Counted from the first letter of the stretch, positions 41,156 through 50,452 are shown. The stretch is DNA of 64,000 nucleotides from Novilysobacter selenitireducens (GCF_020026895.1 NZ_JAINZW010000004.1:186001-250000); one strand, 5' to 3'. Program-made: numbers and translations. Notes: generated by a model not told the origin, from the letters alone.

Positions 41156-44100
41156 ATGCTGAGCTTCACCGCGGTGGCCCTGGCCAGCGTTGCCTGGCTG
41201 GCGGTGATGTTCGCGGCCGCCCTGTATGCCGAGCGCCATCCGGCGACCGCCGCTCGCCACTGGCACCACGTCTATGCGCTGTCGCTGGCGGTGCACTGCA
41301 CCTCGTGGACCTTCTACGGCACCGTGACGCAGGCCGCGCGCTACGGCTGGCCGCTGCCGCCGACGTTCCTCGGCGCAATCGTGCTCTACGCGCTGGCCGT
41401 CGCTTTCATGGTCCGGCTGGTGCGGCTGGCGCGGGAGACCAACGCCACATCCCTGGCCGACCTGATCGCCACGCGGCTGGGAAAGGATGCGTGGCTGGCG
41501 GCAACAGTGACCCTGGTCGCGGCGCTCGGGCTGATCCCGTACATCGCGTTGCAGCTCAAGGCCGTGGCGATGAGTTTCGCGATGCTGACCACGCGCGACG
41601 CGGGCGGGCCGGTCGCGCCGGTCTGGCAGGACAGCGCGCTGTACGTCGCGCTGGCGATGGCGCTGTTTGCGATGCTGTTCGGCACGCGCCGCGCGTCGGC
41701 CGCCGAGCACAATCGCGGCCTCGTGCTGGCGATGGCGATGGAGTCGGTATTCAAGCTGGCGGCGATGCTTGCGATCGGGGCTTTCGTCTGGCTCGGGCTG
41801 GACGCGCTGCCCGAGGCGCCGGTCGCACCGCTGGCGGGCGAGCCCGCGGGCGGCTTCGCGCCGCTGGTGCTGCTGGGCGCGCTGGCGATGTTCATCCTGC
41901 CGCACCAGTTCCACGTGGCGGTCGTGGAGTGCCGCGACGAGAGCCACGTGCGCACGGCGCGCTGGCTGTTTCCTCTCTACCTGGTGCTGATCGCGTTGCC
42001 GGTGCTGCCGCTGGCCAAGGCCGGCAGCGTGCTGCTGGGCGGCAGCGTGCCCTCGGACCTGTACGTGCTGGCGCTGCCGCTTTCGCAGGGCTTCGAGGGG
42101 CTGGCGCTGTTCGCGTTCCTAGGTGGCCTCAGCGCGGCGACCGGCATGGTGGTGGTCAGCACGCTGACCCTGAGCCTGATGATCGGAAACCACTGGTTCG
42201 CGCCGGGCCTGTTGCGCGGTGCGTGGGCGCGCAACGACGGCAGCGACCTGCGCGGCTCGGTGCTGGCGCTGCGCCGCACCGGCATCGTGGTGATCATGCT
42301 GCTGGCATGGGCGTACAGCCGGCTGGTGGCGGGCAGCGAGGCGCTGGCGGATGTGGGCGCGGTGTCGTTCTCGGCGCTGGCGACGCTGACGCCGGCGCTG
42401 GCGTTCGCGGTGTGGCGCCCGCAGACGCCGCCGCGGGCAGCGGTGGCCGGTGTGCTGGCGGGATTCGCTGCGTGGGCCTGGGTGCTGCTGGTGCCGATGG
42501 TTCTGGCCGCTCGCGGCGTGGCGCCGGACTGGCAGACCACCGGCCCGATGCAGTTGGCGTGGCTGGCGCCGGATGGTCTGTTCGGGCTGACGGGCTGGAG
42601 CCGCCTCGGCCGTGCGGTGGGTGTCAGCCTGTTCGTCGGCACGGCCGTTACCGTGCTGTTCTCGGTCTGGCGTCGCGATCGTCCGCGGCATGCGCGGCGG
42701 GGTCTGGATGCACGGACGCTGCGCGATGCCGGCCTGCGGTTCCTGCCGCGCGAATCGGTGGCCGCACTGCTGCAGGACGCGCCCGTCACGGGGCCGGTAC
42801 CGGCGCGCGCGGAGGCGGGTATCGAGCGTGAGCTCGCGGCGGTGCTGGGGTCGGCATCGGCCCGCGTGCTGCTGGACGCCGCGCGGCGCGAAGCCGGGCG
42901 CGATCTCGACACCGTCGCGCAGATCGTCGGCGAGGCGTCGGCGGACCTGCGCTTCAACCAGCGCGTGCTGGAGGCCGCGCTGCAGAACATGAGCCAGGGC
43001 ATCAGCGTGGTCGACGCACAGTTGCGGCTGGTCGCGTGGAACCGTCGCTATGCGGAGCTGTTCGAATTCCCCGAAACGCTTCTGCGGGTAGGGCGACCGA
43101 TCGCCGACCTGTCGCGATGGGCGCTGCAGCGGCTGCCGCCGGCCCATGCCCCGGCCCCGGTCGGCGGTGAGCTGGACCGCGCGCTGCACCGCCGGCTCGC
43201 CTTCATGCAGGCGGGCACCCCGCACCTGTCCGAGCGCGTGCTCGCCGACGGCAGCATCATCGAGATCCGCGGCAACCCGATGCCGGGCGGTGGCTTCGTC
43301 GCCACGTTCACCGACGTCACGGCCTTCCGACGCGCCGAAGCCGCGCTGATCGAAGCCAACGAGACGCTCGAGCAGCGGGTGGAGACGCGCACGGCGGACC
43401 TGGAGATCGCCAAGCGCGAGGCCGAGCGTGCCAACGAGGCCAAGGGCCGGTTCCTCGCCGCCATCGGCCACGACCTGATGCAGCCGCTGCATGCCGCGCA
43501 GCTGTTCACCGACGCGCTGGGCAAGCAACTGCAGGAGCCCGCGCAGCGCGAGTCGATCAACCGGATCGAAGGCGCGCTGGACTCCACCGGCGACCTGCTG
43601 ACCGGCCTGCTGGACATGTCGCGTCTGGAAGGTGGCGCGCTGGAGCCGCAACTGCGGGACTTCCCGCTGGCCGACGTGCTGGAGCCGCTGGCCGCGCAGT
43701 TCGGCGCCATCGCGGCCGCGCGCGGACTGCAGCTGGACTACGTGCCGACGACGGGCTGGACACGCAGCGACCCGCAACTGCTGCGTCGCGTGGTGCAGAA
43801 CTTCCTGGCCAACGCGGTGCGCTACACGGTGTCCGGCCGCGTGCTGCTGGGCGTGCGCCGGGTTGACGGACGGTGGCGGGTCGAGGTGCACGACACCGGG
43901 CCGGGCATCGCACCCGGTCAGCAGGCGGCGATCTTCGAGGAGTTCCGCCGCGGCGAGGATGCGCCGGGGCAGGGCCTGGGCCTGGGCCTGTCGATCGCCG
44001 AGCGCATGGCGCAGTTGCTGGGCGCGCCGGTGTCGCTGCGCAGCCGCGTCGGCGTCGGCACGGTGTTCGCCATCGACCTGCCTCGGGTGGAGCGCGAACG

Positions 44101-44530
44101 CCCCGTGGCGCTGCCGGCCGCGACCGCGCCGCGTGGCCTTGGCGGCGCGCGCGTGCTGGTTGTCGACAACGACGCCGCGGCCCTGGAGGCCGTTGCCGGC
44201 CTGCTGCGGGGCTGGGGCTGTGCGGTGTCGACCGCCACCGATCGCGCGAGTGCGGACCGGTCGATGGCCGCTGCGCCGGCCGAGCTGTGGCTGTTCGACT
44301 ACCACCTCGATGCAGGCGATACCGGCGTGGCGATGGCGCGCGATCTTGCACGGCACCATGGCGCGCGCCCGACGCTGATCGTCAGCGCGGATGGCGGTAC
44401 GACAGTCCGCGGCGATGTGCTGGAGGCGGGGCATGCGCTGCTGCCCAAGCCGATCAAGCCGCTCGCGCTGAAGTCGGTGCTGGACCGGCTGCTGGCCGCC
44501 CGCGAGGTGCGCGGCGAAGCGACAGCCTGA
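41156..44530 (+). CDS. crbS: Hybrid histidine kinase with sodium/solute symporter-like sensor (CrbS/MxtR-like)
   Basis: The 1124-residue protein begins with an SSS transporter-like domain of about 13 helices (residues 1-500), then a PAS domain (about 600-730), a coiled coil, HisKA with H-box IGHDLMQPLHAAQLF (His772), an HATPase domain (about 875-985; GPGIAPGQQ and GLGLGLSIAERMA) and a C-terminal receiver with Asp1048 (LWLFDYHLD). This order matches CrbS of Vibrio and MxtR of Pseudomonas, which control acetate use through a LuxR-type regulator. Such a regulator is the next gene, convergent. The transporter domain may sense or move a substrate. AGGGGAC precedes ATG 41156. Confidence 0.82.
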   Translation: MLSFTAVALASVAWLAVMFAAALYAERHPATAARHWHHVYALSLAVHCTSWTFYGTVTQAARYGWPLPPTFLGAIVLYALAVAFMVRLVRLARETNATSLADLIATRLGKDAWLAATVTLVAALGLIPYIALQLKAVAMSFAMLTTRDAGGPVAPVWQDSALYVALAMALFAMLFGTRRASAAEHNRGLVLAMAMESVFKLAAMLAIGAFVWLGLDALPEAPVAPLAGEPAGGFAPLVLLGALAMFILPHQFHVAVVECRDESHVRTARWLFPLYLVLIALPVLPLAKAGSVLLGGSVPSDLYVLALPLSQGFEGLALFAFLGGLSAATGMVVVSTLTLSLMIGNHWFAPGLLRGAWARNDGSDLRGSVLALRRTGIVVIMLLAWAYSRLVAGSEALADVGAVSFSALATLTPALAFAVWRPQTPPRAAVAGVLAGFAAWAWVLLVPMVLAARGVAPDWQTTGPMQLAWLAPDGLFGLTGWSRLGRAVGVSLFVGTAVTVLFSVWRRDRPRHARRGLDARTLRDAGLRFLPRESVAALLQDAPVTGPVPARAEAGIERELAAVLGSASARVLLDAARREAGRDLDTVAQIVGEASADLRFNQRVLEAALQNMSQGISVVDAQLRLVAWNRRYAELFEFPETLLRVGRPIADLSRWALQRLPPAHAPAPVGGELDRALHRRLAFMQAGTPHLSERVLADGSIIEIRGNPMPGGGFVATFTDVTAFRRAEAALIEANETLEQRVETRTADLEIAKREAERANEAKGRFLAAIGHDLMQPLHAAQLFTDALGKQLQEPAQRESINRIEGALDSTGDLLTGLLDMSRLEGGALEPQLRDFPLADVLEPLAAQFGAIAAARGLQLDYVPTTGWTRSDPQLLRRVVQNFLANAVRYTVSGRVLLGVRRVDGRWRVEVHDTGPGIAPGQQAAIFEEFRRGEDAPGQGLGLGLSIAERMAQLLGAPVSLRSRVGVGTVFAIDLPRVERERPVALPAATAPRGLGGARVLVVDNDAAALEAVAGLLRGWGCAVSTATDRASADRSMAAAPAELWLFDYHLDAGDTGVAMARDLARHHGARPTLIVSADGGTTVRGDVLEAGHALLPKPIKPLALKSVLDRLLAAREVRGEATA

Positions 44531-44552
44531 CGGCGCCCCGGTTTCATCTTTT

Positions 44553-44627
44553 GTAGGAGCGGCTTCAGCCGCGAACCAGAGTCATCCGCCTGCGTGCCAG
44601 CCCGATCGCGGCTGAAGCCGCTCCTAC
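44553..44627. repeat. REP pair, family A
   Basis: GTAGGAGCGGCTTCAGCCGC and its inverted copy lie in the convergent gap between crbS-like and crbR-like genes. Confidence 0.9.
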
Positions 44628-44645
44628 AGGGAGCAAAGCGTTCTT

Positions 44646-44716
44646 GTAGGAGCGACGTAAGTCGCGACCGCGTCAGTACATGAGCCGGCGAAGGTCGCGA
44701 CTCACGTCGCTCCTAC
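44646..44716. repeat. REP pair, family B
   Basis: GTAGGAGCGACGTAAGTCGC and its inverted copy follow 18 bp after the family A pair. Confidence 0.9.
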
Positions 44717-44767
44717 AACGGCATGGTGTTGCGCAGGGGACGGCGCTGCGCAGCAGCCGATACCGGC

Positions 44768-45433
44768 TCAGCCTTCCATCTGCCTCGCAGGATCGCTCAG
44801 CTCCAGTTCGCGCAGCACCACGCCGGCCTGGGTGCGGTTGCGCACGCCCAGCCTCTCGAAGATCGCCGACAGGTGCGCCTTGACCGTGCGCTCCTGCACG
44901 TCCAGGCGGTCGGCGATCTGCTTGTTGAGCAGGCCCTGCGCCACCAGCGTCAGCACACGGAACTGCTGCGGCGACAGGCTGGCCAGGCGCGCGGCGAGGT
45001 CGGCATCGGCGCGGCTGCTCTGCGTCCTCGACACGGATGCACGCAGGCCCGGCGGCAACCACTGCTCGCAGGCCAGCACCGCCCGGATCGCGTCGCGCAG
45101 CTCGTCCAGGCCGGTGCTCTTGGGCAGGTAGCCCGCCGCGCCGTGGTCGAGCGCGCGCCGCACCACGCGCGGGTCGTCGTTGGCCGACACCACCACCACC
45201 GCCACGCCGGGGTACTGCGCGCGCACCGCCGCCAGTCCCGCCAGGCCGTGGTTGCCCGGCATATGCAGGTCCAGCAGGACGAGGTCGATGCCCGGCGTCG
45301 CGTCGAGCGCCTGCAGCACCTCCTCGAGCGTGGAGGCTTCATGGATCGCCGTATCGGCCACCGCCTCCACCGCGGCATGGCGCAGCGCGGCGCGGAACAG
45401 CGGGTGGTCGTCGGCGATCAGCAGCGTGGGCAT
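44768..45433 (-). CDS. crbR: LuxR/NarL-type response regulator (CrbR/ErdR-like)
   Basis: The 221-residue protein has a receiver domain (1-120) with acidic residues DDH at the start, phospho-acceptor Asp55 in LVLLDLHMPG and the lysine in GYLPKST, and a LuxR-type helix-turn-helix (about 150-212; LSPQQFRVLTLVAQGLLNKQ, QERTVKAHLSAIFERL). CrbR and ErdR relatives activate acetyl-CoA synthetase genes when phosphorylated by CrbS/MxtR. The partner kinase gene lies tail-to-tail with it. No acs gene is in this window, so targets are distant or different. Confidence 0.8.
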   Translation of the reverse strand: MPTLLIADDHPLFRAALRHAAVEAVADTAIHEASTLEEVLQALDATPGIDLVLLDLHMPGNHGLAGLAAVRAQYPGVAVVVVSANDDPRVVRRALDHGAAGYLPKSTGLDELRDAIRAVLACEQWLPPGLRASVSRTQSSRADADLAARLASLSPQQFRVLTLVAQGLLNKQIADRLDVQERTVKAHLSAIFERLGVRNRTQAGVVLRELELSDPARQMEG

Positions 45434-45529
45434 CCGGGCAGCCTACCAAGCACACGGGCCGGCAAGTGCGGCGACGGCGTGGTACGAAAGTACGATGGGT
45501 CGCGCGTGGTGGCTTGCTAGGCTGCCGCG

Positions 45530-47410
45530 ATGACCACCAACCACCCGATCGCGCGCGCGCCCCGGCCCGCGCTTGCCGCCGCCCTGCTGTCAGGCCTCGT
45601 GCTCGCCGCCACCGGCTGTGCAGGCTTGGCCCCCACCGGACCCGCGCCCGTGCCCGACTTCGACCGCTTGCAGGTGACCACGCACCGGGACGGCGACGAC
45701 CTGCTGACGGCGGGCCTCGGGCTGGCCGGCCTGCAGTCGATGGCGCCGCCCGCGTTTGCCGACCCGGCCGCGCCAACGCCGGGCGAACTGCGCCGGCGTG
45801 CGATCTGGAACAAGTGGCGCGGTATCGCCGACCTCTCACCCACGGGCGGGTACGGGTCTGTCTATGGCAGCGTCGCCGATGTGCCCGGCCGCGAGTTCAC
45901 CGCGCTGGCCAGGGTCGACGGCGCGCGCCACCCGCACCGCGTCCTGGTGCAGGTGCCGGATGCCTTCGACCGCGACCGTCGCTGCGTGGTGGTGACTGCG
46001 TCCTCCGGCTCGCGGGGCGTCCACGGCGCCATCGCCGTCGCCGGTGCGTGGGGACTGCCGAAGGGCTGCGCGGTGGCGTACACCGACAAGGGCGCGGGGT
46101 CGGATTACTTCGACCTGGACGCGGGGCAGGGCGTCGCGGTCGATGGCCGTATCGCATCCGCGGCGGACGGCGGCCTTGCGTTCGCACCGGATGCACCGGC
46201 CGGTGGCGCCGGCGTGCGCGGCGTGGCGGTCAAGCACGCGCACTCGGGCGACAACCCGGAGGCGGACTGGGGGCGGCACGTCCGGCAGGCCGCGCAGTTC
46301 GCGCTGCATGCGTTGGACGAAGCGGTGCCGCAGGCGGCGCCCTACACCTTCGACAACACGCGCGTCATCGCGGTCGGTATTTCCAACGGCGGGGGCGCGG
46401 TGCTGCGCGCGGCGGAGCTCGAGGGCGACTGGCTGGATGCCGTGGTCGCGGGCGAGCCCAGCATCCACACCGGCGGCACCAGCCTGTATGACTACGCGAC
46501 GCAAGCCGCGCTTCTGATGCCGTGCGCACTGCTCGACGCCTCGCTGGCGCCGTTGCCGCAACCGCCGCTGGCCGCGCAGAGCGTTCCCCAGTGGACGGCC
46601 CGTTGCTCCAGCCTGAAGGCGGCGGGCCTCGTCGACGGCGACGACACCAGCGCGCAGGCCGCCTCGGCATTGGCGCAGCTGCGCGAGACCGGCTGGACCG
46701 ACGATGCGCTGCGTGCCGGCGCGCTGTCGGTCGGCTTCGACCTGTGGCGCGCCGTGGCGGTGACCTATGCGTCCGCCTACGGGCGCTACGGCGTTGGCGC
46801 GCATCCGTGCGGCTACGGGTTCGCCGCGTTGGACGAGCGCATGGCTCCGCGCGTGGCGACGGCGCAGGAGCGCGCGGCATGGTGGGCCGACGGCAGCGGC
46901 ATTCCGCCGGGTGCGGGCGTCGGCATCGTCGACGACCTGATGGCCGGACCCGATGTGAACGCGGCGGATCCGACCTTTCCCGGGTTGATGTGCCTGCGCC
47001 AGTTGGCGACCGGCGGCAGCGACGCCGCGCTGCGCGTGCGATCCGGCATTGATGCAATGCGTGCCGCGCCGCCGCGCGAGGGCTTACCGGTGGTGGTGGT
47101 GCACGGCCGCGACGACGGCCTGATCCCGATGGCCCTGTCCAGCGCGCCGTACGTGGCGATGGCCCGGGAGGCGGGGCGCGACGTGCGCTTCTGGCAGGTC
47201 GGCCCCGCGCAGCATTTCGACGCGTTCCTGGCGCTGCCCGATTACGGCGCCCGTTACGTGCCGCTGCTGCCGTACGTCTACGCCGCGCTGGACCGGATCG
47301 AGGCACACCTGGACGGCACGGGCGCACTGCCGCGGGATGCCGTCATCAATGCGACGCCGCGCGAGGCGGGGCGGCCGCTTGAGGCCTCGCAACTCGCGAT
47401 GCCGCGCTGA
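45530..47410 (+). CDS. D-(-)-3-hydroxybutyrate oligomer hydrolase (lipoprotein-like)
   Basis: The 626-residue product belongs to the family that hydrolyses linear (R)-3-hydroxybutyrate oligomers to monomers. The serine nucleophile is in AVGISNGGGAVLRAAELEG (Ser285), with VVVHGRDDGLIPMALSSAP and GPAQHFDAFLALPDYGARYV later supplying the probable Asp and His. The N-terminus has a signal peptide ending in AATGC, consistent with a lipoprotein but with Ala instead of Leu at -3, so export is likely and lipidation less sure. The start ATG 45530 follows a 96-bp gap from the divergent regulator gene. Class III PHA synthase genes lie downstream. Confidence 0.85.
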   Translation: MTTNHPIARAPRPALAAALLSGLVLAATGCAGLAPTGPAPVPDFDRLQVTTHRDGDDLLTAGLGLAGLQSMAPPAFADPAAPTPGELRRRAIWNKWRGIADLSPTGGYGSVYGSVADVPGREFTALARVDGARHPHRVLVQVPDAFDRDRRCVVVTASSGSRGVHGAIAVAGAWGLPKGCAVAYTDKGAGSDYFDLDAGQGVAVDGRIASAADGGLAFAPDAPAGGAGVRGVAVKHAHSGDNPEADWGRHVRQAAQFALHALDEAVPQAAPYTFDNTRVIAVGISNGGGAVLRAAELEGDWLDAVVAGEPSIHTGGTSLYDYATQAALLMPCALLDASLAPLPQPPLAAQSVPQWTARCSSLKAAGLVDGDDTSAQAASALAQLRETGWTDDALRAGALSVGFDLWRAVAVTYASAYGRYGVGAHPCGYGFAALDERMAPRVATAQERAAWWADGSGIPPGAGVGIVDDLMAGPDVNAADPTFPGLMCLRQLATGGSDAALRVRSGIDAMRAAPPREGLPVVVVHGRDDGLIPMALSSAPYVAMAREAGRDVRFWQVGPAQHFDAFLALPDYGARYVPLLPYVYAALDRIEAHLDGTGALPRDAVINATPREAGRPLEASQLAMPR

Positions 47411-47498
47411 CCCTCGGGCGGCGCACTTGCCCGCTTCACGCGGTGTTTGGCACGCTGCGGGGCCTTGATCCGCGATCGCCAGCGCACGGAGCGTCACC

Positions 47499-48113
47499 AT
47501 GCCGCGTCATTTCACGATGCTCCGCGAGTTCCACCTCGCCGACTGGTTCACCCTCGCCAACGCGTTCTGCGGCACCGGGGCGATCTTCGCGGCCATGCGC
47601 TTCCTGCAGGAAGGAGGGGTGCGCGACCTGCTCATCGGCATGGCGCTGATCCCGCTGGCCTTCATCTTCGATGCGCTGGACGGCCGCGTGGCGCGCTGGC
47701 GCAAGTCGGCCTCCACGCTCGGCCGCGAGTTGGACTCGCTGGCCGACGTCATCTCCTTCGGCGTCGCGCCGGCCGCGCTGGCCTACGCCTGCGGCCTGCA
47801 GGGCGGCTGGGACTGGGTGGTGCTGAGCTTCTTCGTCGGCTGCGGCGTCAGCCGGCTGGCGCGCTACAACGTCACCGCCGAGCAGCTGGCCGGTGACGAG
47901 GGCAAGGTGAAGTACTTCGAGGGCACGCCGATCCCGACCAGCATGTTCCTGGTGGTCATCCTCGCCATCGCGGCCTGGCAGGGCGCGATCGGGCCGGACG
48001 TCTGGTTCGGCATGGTCCAGCTGGGGCCGTGGCAGTTCCATCCGCTGGTGCTGATGTTCGCGCTGTCGGGCACGCTGATGATCAGCAAGACGCTGCATAT
48101 CCCCAAGCCCTGA
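47499..48113 (+). CDS. pssA: CDP-diacylglycerol-serine O-phosphatidyltransferase
   Basis: The 204-residue membrane enzyme makes phosphatidylserine, precursor of phosphatidylethanolamine. The CDP-alcohol phosphotransferase signature D-x2-DG-x2-AR-x8-G-x3-D-x3-D is fully present (FDALDGRVARWRKSASTLGR then ELDSLADV). About six to seven hydrophobic segments fit the family. The VSRLARYN and GTPIPTSMF sequences favour the serine transferase over phosphatidylglycerophosphate synthase; a phosphatidylcholine-type enzyme cannot be fully excluded. It lies between the oligomer hydrolase and phaE, in the same direction. Confidence 0.85.
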   Translation: MPRHFTMLREFHLADWFTLANAFCGTGAIFAAMRFLQEGGVRDLLIGMALIPLAFIFDALDGRVARWRKSASTLGRELDSLADVISFGVAPAALAYACGLQGGWDWVVLSFFVGCGVSRLARYNVTAEQLAGDEGKVKYFEGTPIPTSMFLVVILAIAAWQGAIGPDVWFGMVQLGPWQFHPLVLMFALSGTLMISKTLHIPKP

Positions 48114-48168
48114 CGCGGGAACGTCTCAGGCCGTTGCTATCATCGCCGCGCAACCCACGGAGGACGCG

Positions 48169-49350
48169 ATGGCGCAGCAGGCATCCGGCAATGATTTCGA
48201 GGCGCTGGCGCGCCAGTACTGGAACCAGTGGGGCGAGATGATGCGCGGGGCGGCGACGCCCGCCGCGCCGTCGATGCCGGACTGGAACCAGGCGGCGGCA
48301 TGGTGGTCGCAGATGGCGCGCGGCGCCAGCCAGGCCGCGGAGGCCGAGGACGCCATGCAGCGCTTCAATACGCAGGCGCGTGGTTGGTTCGGTCAGATGC
48401 AGCAACTGGCGGCGCAATTCGCCGGCCGCAATGCCGATGCGGGCGAGATCGCGCGCAGCTGGAAGCAGATGCTGGGCGGCGCGGGCGGCAACCCGTTCGC
48501 GGACGTGTTCTCGAAGATGGGCGGTCCCGGCCAGCACGGTTTCGATGCGTGGCAGCAGCAGACCCGGCCGCTGCTGGATGCCATCCAGGCGCCTATGCGC
48601 CAGTGGGCGCAGATGCCGGCGTTCGGGTTCGCGCGCGAGCACCAGGAGCGCTGGCAGGCACTGGCGCAGGCTCAAATGGACGCACAGTCGGCAACCGACG
48701 CCTACCAGGCGCTGCTGGCCGAAGCCGGACAGGACGCGTTCGAGCGCTTCGAGTCCAAACTCGCCGAACGCAGCGAGCCGGGCCGCCAGCTCGCCTCGGC
48801 CCGCGCGCTGTTCGACCTGTGGATCGACGCGGCCGAAGAGGCCTACGCCGAGATCGCGTTGTCGCCTCGCTTCCGTGAAACCTACGGCCGCTTCGTCAAC
48901 GCGCAGATGCGCCTTCGTGCAGCGGTCCAAGGCGAGGTCGAACACGTCACCGCGCAGCTGGGCATACCCACGCGCACCGAGATCGATGCCGCGCACCGCA
49001 AGATCGTGCAGCTGGAACGCGAGCTGCGGCGCCTGCGTGACCGGATGGACGACGGTGAGGGAGACCGCTCCGGAGCCTCGCGTTCCGCCAGCAGCGAAAG
49101 GGTCAAGAGCGCTGCGCCCAAGCGGGCAGCGACATCCTCGCGCGCCAGCAAGGTGGCCAAGCCGGCGCCTCGAAAGAACGACAAGCAGGTCGCTTCGGCG
49201 AAAACGAAGCCGGTCAAGGGCAAGGGCAAGCCCACGAAGGCGTCGGTGCCGCGGCCGGCCGCCAAACGCGCCGCCGTGACCTCCAGCAGCGCACCGCGCT
49301 CCCCGTCCGCCCCGGCCAAGCGCACGGCCGCCCGCAAGCAGTCCCGCTGA
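48169..49350 (+). CDS. phaE: Class III PHA synthase subunit PhaE, with lysine-rich tail
   Basis: PhaE partners PhaC in class III polyhydroxyalkanoate synthases. The 393-residue product is Trp/Gln/Ala-rich at the N-terminus (ALARQYWNQWGEMM) and has the conserved PhaE region around ARALFDLWIDAAEEAYAEIA and YGRFVNAQMRLR (about 205-250), then a coiled coil (about 270-300). The last 90 residues are dominated by Lys, Ala, Pro, Ser and Arg (KPVKGKGKPTKASVPRPAAK), resembling histone-H1-like tails of phasins such as PhaF. GGAGGA precedes ATG 48169. phaC starts 1 bp after its stop. Confidence 0.87.
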   Translation: MAQQASGNDFEALARQYWNQWGEMMRGAATPAAPSMPDWNQAAAWWSQMARGASQAAEAEDAMQRFNTQARGWFGQMQQLAAQFAGRNADAGEIARSWKQMLGGAGGNPFADVFSKMGGPGQHGFDAWQQQTRPLLDAIQAPMRQWAQMPAFGFAREHQERWQALAQAQMDAQSATDAYQALLAEAGQDAFERFESKLAERSEPGRQLASARALFDLWIDAAEEAYAEIALSPRFRETYGRFVNAQMRLRAAVQGEVEHVTAQLGIPTRTEIDAAHRKIVQLERELRRLRDRMDDGEGDRSGASRSASSERVKSAAPKRAATSSRASKVAKPAPRKNDKQVASAKTKPVKGKGKPTKASVPRPAAKRAAVTSSSAPRSPSAPAKRTAARKQSR

Positions 49351-49351
49351 C

Positions 49352-50452
49352 ATGAACGGCATCGACCTCAACGGACCCATCGGCTTTACCCCCGACACCC
49401 TGGCGAAGGAGGCGATGGCGCTGCAGGCCAAGCTGCGAGCCGGGCTGGAGACGCTGCCGCGCGTCGACGACGTCGACTACGGCGCGACCGAAAAAGAGGA
49501 AGTCTGGCGTGACGGAAAGGTCGTGCTGTACCGCTTCCGCGGCGACACGCTGCCCGGTGGCCGCGCGCCGACGGCCAAGGTGCCACTGCTGATCGTGTAC
49601 GCACTGGTCAACCGGCCCTACATGGTCGACCTGCAATCGGATAAATCGATCGTGCGGGGGCTGCTGGAGCGCGGCGAGGACGTGTACGTGCTCGACTGGG
49701 GGTATCCGGACCGCTCCGACCGCTACCTCGAGCTCGACGACTACATCCAGCGGTGGATCGGCGGCGGCGTCGACCACCTGCGACGCACCTACCGGATGGA
49801 TGCGGTCAACGTCCTGGGCATCTGCCAGGGCGGCGCGTTCTCGCTGTGCTACAGCGCGCTCAACCCGTCGAAGGTGCGCAACCTCATCACCATGGTCACC
49901 CCGGTGGATTTCCACACCGGGGACAACATGCTGTCCAACTGGACGCAGGGGCTGGACGTGGACCTGTTCGTCGACACGCTGGGCAACGTCCCGGCCGACC
50001 TGATGAACATGTGCTACCTGACGCTCAAGCCGTGGCGCCTGTTCGTGCAGAAGTACGTCGGGCTGGTCGACATCCTCGACGACAAAGCGGCCATCGAGGA
50101 CTTCCTGCGGATGGAGAAGTGGATCTTCGATTCCCCGGACCAGGCCGGCGAGGCGTTCCGCCAGTTCATCAAGCAGTTCTACCAGGGCAACGGCTTCGTC
50201 CGGGGCGGCATCCACATCGGCGGTCGCCCCGTGGACCTGGCGCACGTCGACATGCCGGTGCTCAACATCTTCGCGCAGCAGGACCACCTGGTGCCGCCGG
50301 CGTCGTCGCAGGCGCTGGGCGGGCTGGTCGGCAGCGACGACTACAGCGAGCTGTCGTTCCGCGGCGGGCACATCGGCATCTACGTCTCCGGCCGGGCGCA
50401 GCGCGAGGTGCCGCAGGCCATCCACGACTGGCTGGCGCAACGGGCGGGGTAG
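49352..50452 (+). CDS. phaC: Class III PHA synthase subunit PhaC
   Basis: This is the catalytic subunit that polymerises (R)-3-hydroxyacyl-CoA. The 366-residue alpha/beta-hydrolase protein carries the synthase lipase-like box GICQGG with catalytic Cys158; the partners Asp and His are in LNIFAQQDHLVPP and RGGHIGIYVSGRA. EDVYVLDWGYPDRSDRY and NLITMVTPVDFHTGDN are typical of class III. Its length matches the short synthase class that needs PhaE. The gene is coupled to phaE (1-bp gap). No PHA depolymerase or phasin gene adjoins other than the oligomer hydrolase. Confidence 0.93.
   Translation: MNGIDLNGPIGFTPDTLAKEAMALQAKLRAGLETLPRVDDVDYGATEKEEVWRDGKVVLYRFRGDTLPGGRAPTAKVPLLIVYALVNRPYMVDLQSDKSIVRGLLERGEDVYVLDWGYPDRSDRYLELDDYIQRWIGGGVDHLRRTYRMDAVNVLGICQGGAFSLCYSALNPSKVRNLITMVTPVDFHTGDNMLSNWTQGLDVDLFVDTLGNVPADLMNMCYLTLKPWRLFVQKYVGLVDILDDKAAIEDFLRMEKWIFDSPDQAGEAFRQFIKQFYQGNGFVRGGIHIGGRPVDLAHVDMPVLNIFAQQDHLVPPASSQALGGLVGSDDYSELSFRGGHIGIYVSGRAQREVPQAIHDWLAQRAG

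Noticed and set aside
36944-41947. Very long open frame (over 1600 codons) on the minus strand across the permease and TonB-receptor genes
   Set aside because: It lies in another frame of the permease gene and antisense to the receptor and sensor kinase genes. Its composition (runs of Arg, His, Gln) is the usual shadow of GC-rich codon bias and it contains no recognisable domain.
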